Shown here one piece after another: positions 8,637 to 20,300 of a stretch of DNA of 64,000 nucleotides; the first letter of the stretch is position 1, and each line of letters begins with the position of its first letter. The notes under the pieces are model-generated. The model ran no database searches. It was not told the origin of the DNA and saw only the letters and a program-made list of their open reading frames with translations. This stretch comes from a virus. The stretch lies in IMG/VR virus record IMGVR_UViG_3300042454_000021, positions 1 to 64,000 of that record; one strand, 5' to 3'. The position numbers and the translations under genes were made by a program.

Positions 8637-11600
8637 ATGAAAGCTCAAATTTTAAAAATTGCTGGCGTTAAGAACGAGAAAGAGTTCTACAAAAAGTTTC
8701 CTACAGAGAAAGCTTTTATGGCAAAGCATGGTAAAGAGTTAAAGAAAGCACAAGTAGGTACAATGATTGGTGGAGAAGAATCTCCTATGTATCAGCCTAT
8801 ATCTTACAATAACTTAGCATCAAATGCTCAAGCTTCTGTATATGGTATTAGTCCAGAAGAACAACAACGACAAGAAGCGTTAGCCTCTCAACAAGCTATT
8901 GCTGCTGCCTCAGGACAAAAGGGTGGAGGTCTTGGTGATATTCTTGGTAGTATTGATCCTGCTATGATTGCACAATTAGTAGGTGGTGCAAAGAATGGAA
9001 AGAAGTTGAAGAAAGCTCAAAGTGGTGCATGGGCTCCATCAGATATTCCATCAGATGCACTTAGTCCTCAAATGCCTTCAGATTATCAAGCAGGTAATCT
9101 TAATAACATTGGTCAAAATGCTTTTGGTGGTATTGGTAAATTTATCAATAGTGATATTGGTGGAACAGCATCAGTTGGTAATAAAGGTTTTGATTGGAAA
9201 GGTACACTTAAGAAAGTTAGTCCAGCATTAGCAATGCAAGCAGCTCCTCTTATTGGAGCATATGAAGATATAGTACAAGGTAAAAAAGATACAGCTAATG
9301 CTAAGAAGTATGGTAAGATAAGTGATCTTACATTACAAGCAGCATCATCAAGACCTGAGCAAGCTAAGAGACGTTACGTTCGTCCAGAGGATCAAGTGAT
9401 GCAAAACTTTAGACCTCTTGGTACAGGTACTAATTATCTTGCTGCAGCTAATGGAACAATGATTGGTGGTAATCCTACAGAGATTCAGAACATGTACACC
9501 ACTCCAAATACAATGTACACTGATCTTGAATTTGAACCATTGAACGATGCAAACAAAGTCAAGAACTTTAAAAAAGGTGGTAAGTTAAATAAAGCAGCAG
9601 GTGGTATTACATTAGATTCATTTTCTGGACAAGGGGGTGGTCTTGGTGGAATGTTAGGTTCTAAAGTAGGAGGAGGTAGTGGTAAAGGTGGACCTGGTTC
9701 TACAATTGGTTCTACTCTTGGTGGTATTGCTGGATCATTTATTCCTATTCCAGGAGTTGGTACATTCTTAGGATCTACAGTTGGTGGATTCTTAGGAGGG
9801 CTATTTGATGCAAAAGGACAGAACGAAGCACAAGCAGCTCAAGATAAACTTAATCAAAACTTACAAGCTTCTGCATTTCAATCAGGAACACAAAATCTAC
9901 AAACTCAGAATAAGGCATTTATGAAAGATGGTGGATGGGTGAGTCATGATTGGCAGCCACAAGTAATTGCTACATTTGGTGATTATAAAGTATCAGATTT
10001 ATTAAAGCCACCTCATGATGCAGATATGCTAAGAGCTGGTGGACATCTTAGAGAATACACTCCTCCTAGTGCAGAAGCTATGTATACAGGAAGAAGAGCT
10101 GAAGATGGTATACAGATGGCAATGGGTGGAGATCTACAAGTAGCTAGAGGATCTGCTGACACAATGTCTTATAATCCTTATCTTCCAGGAGATGGTGAAA
10201 CAGTTATGTTTAGAGGACCTTCTCATGATGATGGTGGTATGCCTATATCATTTGGACAGAATGGTGTAGAGGTTGAAGGTGGGGAGCCAGCTATCATTAT
10301 GGAAGATGGTGGTAAGCAAGAGAACCTTGTAGTTTATGGAAACATGAGAATTCCTGATTATGGTGTAAATGAAATAAATGATCCTAAGGCTAAGGGTAAG
10401 AAGTTTAAACACTACATTGCTGACTTATCTAAGCAAGAAGCTAAGGTAAATAAATCAGTAGATAAAGGTGTTGAATTAGTTAATACATACGATAGTGGTA
10501 ATGAGTTTGATCAATTAGCGTTCAACTCTGGTAAAGCTATGATGATGGGTGGTGATTTAAAACTTAAAACAATTGCTGAGAGAAAACTAGATGCAGCTGC
10601 TGTACAGAATGCAATTCTTGATACAGCAGAAGAGTTTGGTGTTAAGAGCGATGATTTAGCTAAAGGTAAAATTAAGATGGATAAAGATAACAATATGTAT
10701 GCTGAGTTTGGTAAAAAGGTTATGTTTCAAAAAGGTGGAAAAGCAAATAAAAAAGTTTTACAAAAAAAGAAAATAGGAACTCTTGATGAAGAGGATATCA
10801 TTATTGAGAATAAAAATGTAAGAAAACAAGCTCCAACACAATTACCAACTCCTCGTTACTCAGTAAGTAGTTCACAATTTCCTTCTCCTATTGATGAGGA
10901 AGGTAACTACTACATGCCAATAACTCAAGAATCATCATCACAAACTCCTACATATTATTCTGATGATTATGAATACAAAGGCGATGTTGCTAACGCTATT
11001 GATCAAGCTACTACTTCTAAAAATGTTAAAGATAATGATTGGTTGAAGTTAACTGCAATGGGATTAACATCAGCTCTTGGACAACTTCGTCCTAGTGATG
11101 TTGAGCAACTAGATGCTGCTCAATTATCACCAGAAATGATGTCATTAGCAATGAATCAATTAGAACCTGTACAGGCTCAAACATTCCAACCATTATTGTC
11201 TCAACCAACTTCATACAGTCTTCAAGATCAATTGAATGAGATAACTTCTGCAACTCGTGCTGCTGAGAAGATGTCTGCTTATAATCCTGAAGCTGCTGGC
11301 ATGATTGCTGCACAAGCATATAATGCTAAGAACAAAGTATTAGGAGAGCAATTCAGAATGAATCAAGCTGAGCAACAACGTGTAACTGAGCAGAATCGTA
11401 ATATTCTTAATGATGCTAATTTGAAAAACTTAGCAATATTAGATACACAATATCAACGCCAAGAACAAGCTAAGAGTGCAACTAAGCAACAAGCATTAGA
11501 AGCAATGAAGTCTATTGCAGACAAAATTGCTAAGAACAAACTTGAGAACAGACAGCTTGGAGTTATGGAGAATCTATACAACTATCGTTTCACTAAATCT

Positions 11601-11792
11601 GGACAAGCATATAATCTTAATGCTCCTCAGTTCTTTAATATGGAAGGAACTTTGACAAACAATAGTAACAAACTAGCAGAAGGATACGAAGACTACTATA
11701 ACAAAGCAGGTCAAAGAATTGGAACTAGAAAATCTAAAGATACTGACACAGGTAAAAATGGTGCAATTGTTAAAGCTATCAAGAATCTCTAA
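8637..11792 (+). CDS. Large cargo/ejection protein with KKAQxG motifs
   Basis: A 1051-residue protein. The N terminus has a short helical module ending in KELKKAQVG (about residues 34-41), and a second copy, KKLKKAQSG, lies near 121-129. A Gly-rich hydrophobic stretch at about 350-385 (GSTLGGIAGSFIPIPGVGTF and on) resembles the pore-forming or membrane-inserting segments of ejected phage core proteins. The C-terminal third (about 780-1000) is Gln/Ala-rich and helical, probably coiled coil. It starts one base after the preceding stop. I infer a capsid-stored protein that leaves with the DNA and may help form a channel across the envelope. Confidence 0.65.
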   Translation: MKAQILKIAGVKNEKEFYKKFPTEKAFMAKHGKELKKAQVGTMIGGEESPMYQPISYNNLASNAQASVYGISPEEQQRQEALASQQAIAAASGQKGGGLGDILGSIDPAMIAQLVGGAKNGKKLKKAQSGAWAPSDIPSDALSPQMPSDYQAGNLNNIGQNAFGGIGKFINSDIGGTASVGNKGFDWKGTLKKVSPALAMQAAPLIGAYEDIVQGKKDTANAKKYGKISDLTLQAASSRPEQAKRRYVRPEDQVMQNFRPLGTGTNYLAAANGTMIGGNPTEIQNMYTTPNTMYTDLEFEPLNDANKVKNFKKGGKLNKAAGGITLDSFSGQGGGLGGMLGSKVGGGSGKGGPGSTIGSTLGGIAGSFIPIPGVGTFLGSTVGGFLGGLFDAKGQNEAQAAQDKLNQNLQASAFQSGTQNLQTQNKAFMKDGGWVSHDWQPQVIATFGDYKVSDLLKPPHDADMLRAGGHLREYTPPSAEAMYTGRRAEDGIQMAMGGDLQVARGSADTMSYNPYLPGDGETVMFRGPSHDDGGMPISFGQNGVEVEGGEPAIIMEDGGKQENLVVYGNMRIPDYGVNEINDPKAKGKKFKHYIADLSKQEAKVNKSVDKGVELVNTYDSGNEFDQLAFNSGKAMMMGGDLKLKTIAERKLDAAAVQNAILDTAEEFGVKSDDLAKGKIKMDKDNNMYAEFGKKVMFQKGGKANKKVLQKKKIGTLDEEDIIIENKNVRKQAPTQLPTPRYSVSSSQFPSPIDEEGNYYMPITQESSSQTPTYYSDDYEYKGDVANAIDQATTSKNVKDNDWLKLTAMGLTSALGQLRPSDVEQLDAAQLSPEMMSLAMNQLEPVQAQTFQPLLSQPTSYSLQDQLNEITSATRAAEKMSAYNPEAAGMIAAQAYNAKNKVLGEQFRMNQAEQQRVTEQNRNILNDANLKNLAILDTQYQRQEQAKSATKQQALEAMKSIADKIAKNKLENRQLGVMENLYNYRFTKSGQAYNLNAPQFFNMEGTLTNNSNKLAEGYEDYYNKAGQRIGTRKSKDTDTGKNGAIVKAIKNL

Positions 11793-11803
11793 TTAGATTG
11801 ATT

Positions 11804-11840
11804 ATACAAGATTACTAACTTTTGTTAGTAGTCATTGTAT
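11804..11840 (+). terminator. Hairpin between cargo genes (possible terminator)
   Basis: A perfect 7-bp inner stem TACTAAC / GTTAGTA closes a TTTT loop (11813-11830). An outer ATACAA / TTGTAT stem (11804-11809 with 11835-11840) extends it. There is no clean U-tract after it, so it may be an attenuator or an mRNA-stability element rather than a strong terminator. Confidence 0.45.
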
Positions 11841-11864
11841 ATGTAATATTTTAAATTATATTTG
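11835..11864 (+). promoter_or_regulatory. Bacteroidota-type promoter before the RNAP/cargo operon
   Basis: TTG at 11835-11837 and TATATTTG at 11857-11864 are 19 bases apart. This matches the TTG-N17-23-TAnnTTTG consensus described for Flavobacterium. It sits 16 bases before the ATG at 11881, in the only non-coding gap of the first 31 kb, so it probably drives the 817-residue, RNA-polymerase and nuclease polypeptides. Confidence 0.6.
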
Positions 11865-11880
11865 TTAATTATACTAACCC

Positions 11881-14334
11881 ATGGCTTCATTTACAGATAG
11901 CATAACGCAATTTAACCCTTACGTCTCTCAACTTCCTGTTGAGGCGATGGTGAAAGTGGGCATGCAAAAGCAAGCTCAGTATGATCAGGGTGTGCAAAAA
12001 ATCCAAAGTCAGATTGATAATGTGGCTGGAATGGATATCGCTAAAGATTCAGATAAACAGTATTTACAATCTAAGCTTAATCAATTAGGATCTAAGTTAA
12101 CAGCAGTTGCTGCTGGAGACTTCTCTAATCAACAATTGGTTAGTACTGTTGGAGGTATGGCTACACAAGTTGGTAGAGATGAGAATGTTCAGAATGCTGT
12201 AGCATCTACTGCGTGGTATAAAAAACAAAAACAAGAATTAGACAAACAATATAAAGAAGGTAAGTCTTCTGTTGCTAATGTTTATGACTTTACATCACAA
12301 GCAGATAAGTGGTTAAACAATGATGAAGTAGGACAAAGATTTAATGGTCGCTATAGTCCATATGTGGATATTGATAAAAAGTTTCTTGAAACATTTAAAG
12401 CATTGCATGCTAATGAGACAGGTAAAGATTTTATCTATGAACGTTATACAGATCCTATTACAGGAAAGTTATTATCTACAGATAAACTTGCTGTAGCAAT
12501 GGAACGTGAAGGAGTTGAAGGAATTGATGCAGGAAAGATTCAAAATGCTTTACGTGCTACGCTTACTCCAGATGATTTAAATCAAATGCGTATTAATGCC
12601 AACTATCAATTCAAAGATACAACTCCTGATGACTTAGCAAATAATGCAACAAAACAATATCAAAGCAGCCTGTCTACAGTAGATGAACAAATTAAAAGAT
12701 TAGAAAGTATTGCTGCTCTTAGTGATGCTCAACCTAAATTACAAAAAAGAGCATTAGATTCTATAGAACAATTAAAAGCTGACAAATCTAGAATAGCAGA
12801 AAATTATGTAGAAAATCTTAAGCTTGCTAATGATAATCCAGAACTTGCTAAGTTAAATATATACAAAGAAGGTGCGCTTAATCAATTTGCAAATGCATTC
12901 TCTTGGGAAAAAAGAACTACACAAGTTTTAGCCAATCCTCAATTTCAAGGACAGCTGGATGCTGATAGAGTTGCTTTACAAAAAGCTGAATATACACTTC
13001 GTGTACGCTCACAAGACTTTCAAGAGCTTAGTGAAACTAGAAAATACTTATTAGATGAAAAGAAATTCAATGCTGAGAATGCTCCAGGAATGCCTTTCTT
13101 AAATACATTAGGTGAAGGCACTGCATATCTTCCTACTGCTCTAACAGCATTGCATCAAGAAAATGCAATGGCAGCGAATGGTATTGAGAAAGATATGAAG
13201 GAAATGCTTATAAATAATCCACAATTGAAAGGTGATCGTTTAGAACTACAAAAGAAATTAGTAGAATTTCAAAATGGTAATCTTGAAGCAATCAGTGGTC
13301 CAATGAGAAAGACAGCTCAGAGAATTCTTGATAATAGAAAACTTATTCGTGAGAATGATTTTATAGAAAAGAAAATTACAGCAGAGGTTGAGAATGAGGA
13401 TCCAAGTTTAAGAATTAAAACAGGATTATCAATTATGCAGAATGGTAAAAAAGTTGTCTATTCACCAAGTGAATTATTTGAATTTGCTCAAAAAGCACCA
13501 TTGTTAATGAATCCTGGGGTAAGACAACCTGAACTTACAGATAAAGAAAGAATATTAGCAGAACGTGGATTTGTACCAGCAGGAAATAAACCTTTTAATA
13601 AAGAAGAGGCAAATCTGATTAAAGCTAAGTTAAAGAACGTATTAGATATTGGTAAACTTAGAGATCAAAAAATACAAGAAAGACTTGCTTCAATAAGTGG
13701 TAAGTTTGTAGGTATGGTAGAAAATCTAGATGCATCTAAACCAAAACTTCGTCAAGATTTAGAGGGTATGGCTGGAAGTATATTAACTCGTTATGCTCCT
13801 GGATATGGAGGTTTACCTGGAGGAAATGAGTTTTTATCAAATGCTGAAGCTGTAAAAGCGAAAGAGTGGTTTACAGGAGAAGGTAAAGGTGATATTCAAT
13901 ATAAGAGAGTTAAACAAGGTAGTGGTGATTATTTAATGTTAATGAAAGGAGGCGAAAGTGCTCTTCTTAAAATGACTCCTGATGAAGCTGCTCAAATTCC
14001 AACATCTGTTGATACATATGGTCGAACCATTCGTGAAAAACAAACACTACTTGGAGGTTCAACTAATGCAACAGGTAATGTTGAAGATGCAGAATACCAA
14101 AGAAATACTTTTAAGAATACAAGAAAATATGCTGTAGTTGCTGACTTAAAAAATGATCCTGCAAGTCCAGAAGAAAACTATATTAACTTAAAGATTAAAG
14201 TTAATGGTACATGGCAACCAGTTCAATTGGATAATAATCCTATGACAGCTATTAAAGCAAGAACACTTCTTTCAAATATGACTGATCAGGATATAGAGAA
14301 AGTTTTAACTAGTAAAGGAATTTCTTTTAAATAA
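11881..14334 (+). CDS. crAss-like cargo protein (817 aa)
   Basis: A highly helical protein rich in Gln, Lys and Ala, without membrane segments or a signal peptide. The N-terminal stretch (NPYVSQLPVEAMVKVGMQKQ, then QSQIDNVAGMD) resembles cargo proteins stored in crAss-like capsids. Coiled-coil-like segments run over about 75-150 and 260-330. It starts 16 bases after a promoter-like element and ends 8 bases before the RNA-polymerase gene. Co-ejection with the polymerase is inferred from gene order. Confidence 0.65.
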   Translation: MASFTDSITQFNPYVSQLPVEAMVKVGMQKQAQYDQGVQKIQSQIDNVAGMDIAKDSDKQYLQSKLNQLGSKLTAVAAGDFSNQQLVSTVGGMATQVGRDENVQNAVASTAWYKKQKQELDKQYKEGKSSVANVYDFTSQADKWLNNDEVGQRFNGRYSPYVDIDKKFLETFKALHANETGKDFIYERYTDPITGKLLSTDKLAVAMEREGVEGIDAGKIQNALRATLTPDDLNQMRINANYQFKDTTPDDLANNATKQYQSSLSTVDEQIKRLESIAALSDAQPKLQKRALDSIEQLKADKSRIAENYVENLKLANDNPELAKLNIYKEGALNQFANAFSWEKRTTQVLANPQFQGQLDADRVALQKAEYTLRVRSQDFQELSETRKYLLDEKKFNAENAPGMPFLNTLGEGTAYLPTALTALHQENAMAANGIEKDMKEMLINNPQLKGDRLELQKKLVEFQNGNLEAISGPMRKTAQRILDNRKLIRENDFIEKKITAEVENEDPSLRIKTGLSIMQNGKKVVYSPSELFEFAQKAPLLMNPGVRQPELTDKERILAERGFVPAGNKPFNKEEANLIKAKLKNVLDIGKLRDQKIQERLASISGKFVGMVENLDASKPKLRQDLEGMAGSILTRYAPGYGGLPGGNEFLSNAEAVKAKEWFTGEGKGDIQYKRVKQGSGDYLMLMKGGESALLKMTPDEAAQIPTSVDTYGRTIREKQTLLGGSTNATGNVEDAEYQRNTFKNTRKYAVVADLKNDPASPEENYINLKIKVNGTWQPVQLDNNPMTAIKARTLLSNMTDQDIEKVLTSKGISFK

Positions 14335-14342
14335 ATTAACAC

Positions 14343-17300
14343 ATGCCAGATTTTGATAAAGACTTAATTGCTCCAGTTAATCTTCCAAATCAGATAGATA
14401 GAGAGCCTCAAGTTAAAGCATATGTACCAGCTGAATTATCAGCAGGTGGAACTAATTATGCTCAAACTGAGGATATCTTTGATAAATTAAATGCAGCAAC
14501 TAGAGAGTCTAAGTATGGTAGAATAGGTGCTTTTGCAACTTATGAAGAGTTAGCAGCAAATAGAAGATATGCTACATATAATCCTAACATTGAGAATCAA
14601 GAGGATTTTGCAGCGTATGGTCAAAGTGGGATTGAGAAAGCAGTTAATGGAACATTAAAAGGATTAGGGTTAGCAGCTACAACAGTGGCTGGTGGATTTG
14701 GTATGTTGTATGGTGTAGCTAAAGCTCCTTTCTCAGGAAGATTAGCTGATGTTTGGGATAATGAAATTATGAGAGGTTTGGATAATATCAATACCAAAGT
14801 TGATAATGAACTGCTTCCTAACTATTACACTGATAAAGAAAAAAATGCTAATTGGTATTCTACAGATAACTGGTTAAAGACTAACTTTATATTTGACAAG
14901 TTAATCAAGAACTCAGGATTTGCTGTAGGAGCAATGGTATCTGGTAATATCGCTAATGCTGCATTAAGAGGAATAGGTGCTGGTATTGGAACTCTTGCTG
15001 CTGAAGGAGCTGCTCTTTCTGAAGGTTCTCAAGCATTTAAAATCTTTACTCCACTCTTACGTAATACAGCTCGTGCATTTAGTGCTGGTAAAAACTTAGA
15101 AGCTGCTGCAATTTTAGAAGCAGGAGTTTCTGATATTGCTGATGTTACAGCTAAAAGTTCTAGACTAGCATCTCTTTCTAAACTTGAAAACACCTTTGCT
15201 AAATTTGGTGATTCAGGTAGACGTACAGCAATTGCATTTTATTCTTCTGCAGGGGAAGCTTCTTTTGAAGCACTTCAAACTGCTAAGGAATATAGGAATG
15301 CTTTAATAGAAGATCATAAGAAAAATTATGGTGAAGAACCATCAGGAGATGACTTAGCTAACATAGATAAAATGTCTGAGTCTGTAGGTAAAGCATCTTT
15401 CTTTGGTAATCTTGCTCTTCTTGGTGCAACAGAATTTACACAACTTCCTAAGTTATTAGGATCTAGTTATGCTGCTTCTCGTAATACTGCTAACAGCTTA
15501 GTTGGAGAAACTACTGATCTTGTTATAAAAAATGGTCAATACGTATCTGCAAAATCAGCACTAACAAAGTTTGGTAAGCTTTCTGATAAAGTTACTGGTA
15601 TAGGAAGATATATTTTTGATCCTAAAGAAGCTGCTCAAGAAAACTTACAATATGCTCTACAGATTGGTTCACAAAATTATTACAACAAAGCATTTCGTAC
15701 AGGAGAAGGTGGATCATTAGTTGATAGTATGCTTTATGGATTATTTGGTAAAAATGAAGAAGGAGAAGATGTAGGTTCATTTGTATCTAAAGAGGGTATA
15801 GAAGGAACCATCCTAGGTGGTATTACTGGTGGCTTGATGCAAGCACGTGGTAATTATGTTGGACAAAGAGAAATAAATAAAAATACAGAAGCATTTTTAC
15901 AAGAGATTGGACCTGCTACAGAATTTAGAGACGCATTCATCGACAAGATGAATAGTAACAATAGAGCTATTGTCTTACAAGAAGAAGAACAAAAAGCTAT
16001 CCTTCAAGGAGATAAGGTTGAGGCAATGGATCTTAGAACAGATCAAATGCATAACTATCTAACTACTCGTATTAAGTATGGTAGATTTGATATGGTTATG
16101 GATGATATTGAAAGTCTTCGTAAAGATGCAGCTACAGAACAAGGTCTTGCGTCTTTGAAAGAACAAGGTTATGCTAACGTTAATGACGATATTCAGTCTT
16201 ATGGACAACGTTTAAGTAAAATTGAACAAGTAGCTAAGAACACAGATCAACTATATCGTTCTATTAATATGCGTTATAGTGGTCAGACAAATGAGGATGG
16301 CTCAAAGAAATACAGCAAAGAGGCTATTGATAAAATGGTATATGCTGCATCTAAAGTTGCTGACTATGACTTACGTATACCACAAGTTAATGCAGCGCTT
16401 GTTGCTGCAGGTATTAATACACAAGAGATCTTAGATGAGATTCATGGATTAGGTAAAACTAATAGACAATCTACTAAGAAAGCATTACAACAACTTAACC
16501 AAAAAGCAGATCAACAGATTGATGATCTAGATACTATTGATACAGATGAATTAAAAAGTAGTTTATCTGATGTAATAGAAATGGCTTTGCGTAGAAAGTT
16601 ATATCTAAAAGACTATAACGATCTTAAAGAGAATCCTGAGAAGTATGATTTAGAAGGGGATCAACAAGAAGAGAAAGGTACAGTTAAAGTTAAACAATTT
16701 ACTGAAGTAGAGGGTAAGCAAAAAACTGTAGGTGTAGATGTAGAAGTTGGTAAAGAATATTCATTACGTTCACCTATTCGTCGTGAAGGCAATCAGTTAC
16801 AACTTGCTCCTAAACTTACTGTTCTATCTAAAACATTAGGTGGGGAGTATGAAGTTAAAACTCCTAATGGAGATGTCACTTTCCTTAAGCCAGAAGAGTT
16901 TAAACAATATGCACTTTCTAGTGTAAGTAATACATCAGAAGAACTAGCAAATATGCTAGATGATTCTATTGATAGTGTTCTTAAAAGAAAAGAATTTGCA
17001 GACATTGTTATTCCTGAGGGAATGTCTAAATTAGATTTCATCAACTCAACAAATAATGGAAAATTAGTTGATGCTATACAGAATCAGTTTAGTAAAAAGT
17101 CTGAGGAGTTTTTAAAGAAACAGGCAGAAGAATTAGTTAAGAAAGAAAAAGTACAAGCTATTGCTGGTAAGATAAAAGCATTTCAAACTAATGCTGAGAA
17201 GAACTCAGGAACTATTCCTACAGAAGCTCCATCATTAGAAGAAGAAGTTAGTACATCTGCTGTAACAATGAACAAGATATTTACACGCTTGTTCACATCT

Positions 17301-20300
17301 ACAACTGGTCCTGGAGAAGGTGCTGTATTAAAACCACATCAAGTTCGTTTTAATTCATTCTTAAACAATGCTAAGAACTTTAAGAATAGAGGAAAGTTAC
17401 AAGCAATCATGTTCACTTATAAGCAACAAAAAGCTTTAGGACTTGATGGTGTTATTGAAATGGCTTGGAATACTGAGCCTGGTAAACTAGATGAAACTAA
17501 ATTAGCTACTGTTACAAATCCTGTTAAAGGGAATGTAATGGTTGTATTTATACAAGTAGATAAGAATGGTGCGCAATCATTTATAGATGCTAATGGTAAT
17601 CTTATTGGTAAGGTTGGTGAGCAAGTTGATTTAAACAAAGTTGTATTCTCAACAATGCCTACATCAGAGACATACACTCAAAGTTCTGATGGTAAAAGAA
17701 CTAATAGATTCAGAGCTGGTGAAGAAGAACAAGCTACAGAAGTAGCTAAAGCATGGCAAACGTTTCGTGATACATTATTTGCTGATCCTGAGAACACTAA
17801 GCGTAGATATGGATTCAACATATCTAAAGGTGTTCCAATCATAAATAAAGCAGCTCCTGAGAAGAATGTTGTAGGAGAAGTATTGGTACCTGAGGATAAG
17901 ATCTCTACACAAGCTGAATTGATTCAAGTTCCTACAACAGGAACTATCTCACATGAAGATGGAGAAAACTATAAGTTTCCTAATGGTCGTCCTGTATTAG
18001 TTTATGGTGACACATTACAGTTTATTAATAACGCTCCATTAACTAGTAAGAAAGCTACAGTTGTATATAACTTGTTGAAAGAGTTATCTGATGTAATTAA
18101 TTCTTCTACTAGTTCTGATAATCCTATAGTATTTGATCCTAAGAAAATGGCATTCTTACAGAATGTATTATTTTGGGATTCAGCTAATAAAACTCCAGCT
18201 AGTAATAACAAAGTTTATATCAATGATGAGACTGGTGAATTACATATTGGTGAAAAGGTTTATGACTTTGCTAACATTGAGAAGTCTAAAGATGCCATCA
18301 TGGCACAGCTTCAAACTGTATACCATAGTGTAAACAATAAAACTCTTGCTCTAGGATTAGCTCAGAAGTTTTATGAATACACTGATACTGGTTCTGTAAT
18401 AGAATGGCCTAACTATCAAACATATTTATTATCTGGTAAAGGACGTTCAGTTAATGAAACTCCTTTAACAACATCTGTATCTAAACCTACAGATGCAGTT
18501 CCTTATTCTTACAATCAGAAGTATGCATACTTTGAAGGAATAGATCTTGAATATGAGATCATCAAACCTGCAACTGAAGAAGGTGTACAAGTCTATAAAG
18601 CACAAGCTGGTAATATTAATTACACTGTAGTTACAGGTGAGAATGGAGAATCTAATATTAATGTTAGTCCTACTGATCCTACAGTTCAAGCAATTGCTAA
18701 AGACGCTAAGAAAGTAGCTGCTGTAAATGAAGCATTGCAAGAAGCTGGTATATTTGATGATCTTGATACAGCTGAAGAAAGTGTTGCTAAATTATTAGCT
18801 AACCAAATCAAAGCTTCTATTTCTGCTAAGCCTGCTGAAGAAGCTGCTCCAGTAGAAGAGCCTAAAGAACAAAAACCTAAAGGTGGTAGAGATCAACCAG
18901 CATATAAAAGAGTAGGAAGATTTGGTGCTACAGCGATTAGTCCTGTAGACATGGAAGCATTTAGACAATGGGCTGCTGAGAAACTTCCTGTAATGCCTTA
19001 TGAGTTCTTGGACAATATGATCAGAACTTATGATGGTAAAGCTGCATGGGGAGCATTAGAAAAAGGTGTTGCTAAGATATTTAAAGGAGCTGCTCGTGGT
19101 ACAGAATACCATGAAGCATTTCACTTTGTATTTAGAGGGTTCTTATCTCCAGCTCAACAAGAAGCAATGTTTAATGAGTTTAGAGCTAAGACAGGATCAT
19201 TCTTAGATACTACTAGTGGTAAGAAGATTGACTATGCTGATGCTACAGACTTACAGATAGAAGAGAGGATTGCTGATGACTTTGCTGATTTTAGATTAGG
19301 TAAATTACCTGCTAGAAGTTTAAGTGAATCTATTAGAAGATTCTTTAAAGCTATTGTTGATTTCTTTAAAAGCTTTGTAAATAATCCTTCTTTAAAGGAT
19401 GATTTGTTTAACTCTATTGAAACTGGTGAGTTTAAAGAAAGAGCTTATCCAGATCTTGTTAAAGATAAAACAACTGCATATAAAGAGATTCCTGGATTTT
19501 CTAGTGAGAAAACAGTTAATGACTTTGTACAAGATATCACTGCTAATATCTTTCTTGAATTATTCAGTGAGAATAAATCTTTATTCAGACCAGAAGAGAT
19601 TACATCAAAAGAACTATTTGATAAGGTTAGAGAAAAGACACAAGACTACGATTACTACACTGATCTTACTGATGAAGCTTGGGATGCTTTAGTTGATAGA
19701 ACTAAAACTTTCCTTAAGAAATATAAGATTGAGTTTGATGAAGATAGTCGTATTACAATTAACGATGAAACTGCTGATAGAAACTCTTATGCTGCTGAAA
19801 CATTTAGCATAAACTATAAGAAGTCTTCTCCTTATGCTATCAAGTTATTGGTTGGAACATTAATTAAGACTAAGCGTCTTGATCAAAGATTTAGTACATC
19901 TTTAGAAGAACCAAATTACTTAGAAAGTAGTATTGATGGATTTCAACTTGTACCTTATGGTGAGGTTTACTCTACGTTGTTAAACGAACTAGAGAACACT
20001 AAAGATGTTAATCAGTTTGTAGATAAGTTAGTTGCTCTTACTAAAGAGAAATCTGAATACGTTCGTTTATTCAAACGTCTTGGTGGTAACTTAGAAACAG
20101 GTAAGATTAAGTTTGATCAATATGATGCAGATGATTGGAGATTATTTGCAAGCTTCTTCCAAGAGTTTACTAAACAAAAGCCTGGTGCTATTAAGCAATT
20201 CAGAGATGGATTACAGGTGTATAGTGGTTCAGCTAATCAAGCTGCAGCATCTAATCAATTAGAGAACGAATGGATTGAAGGAATGATTGCTCTTGCTGAC

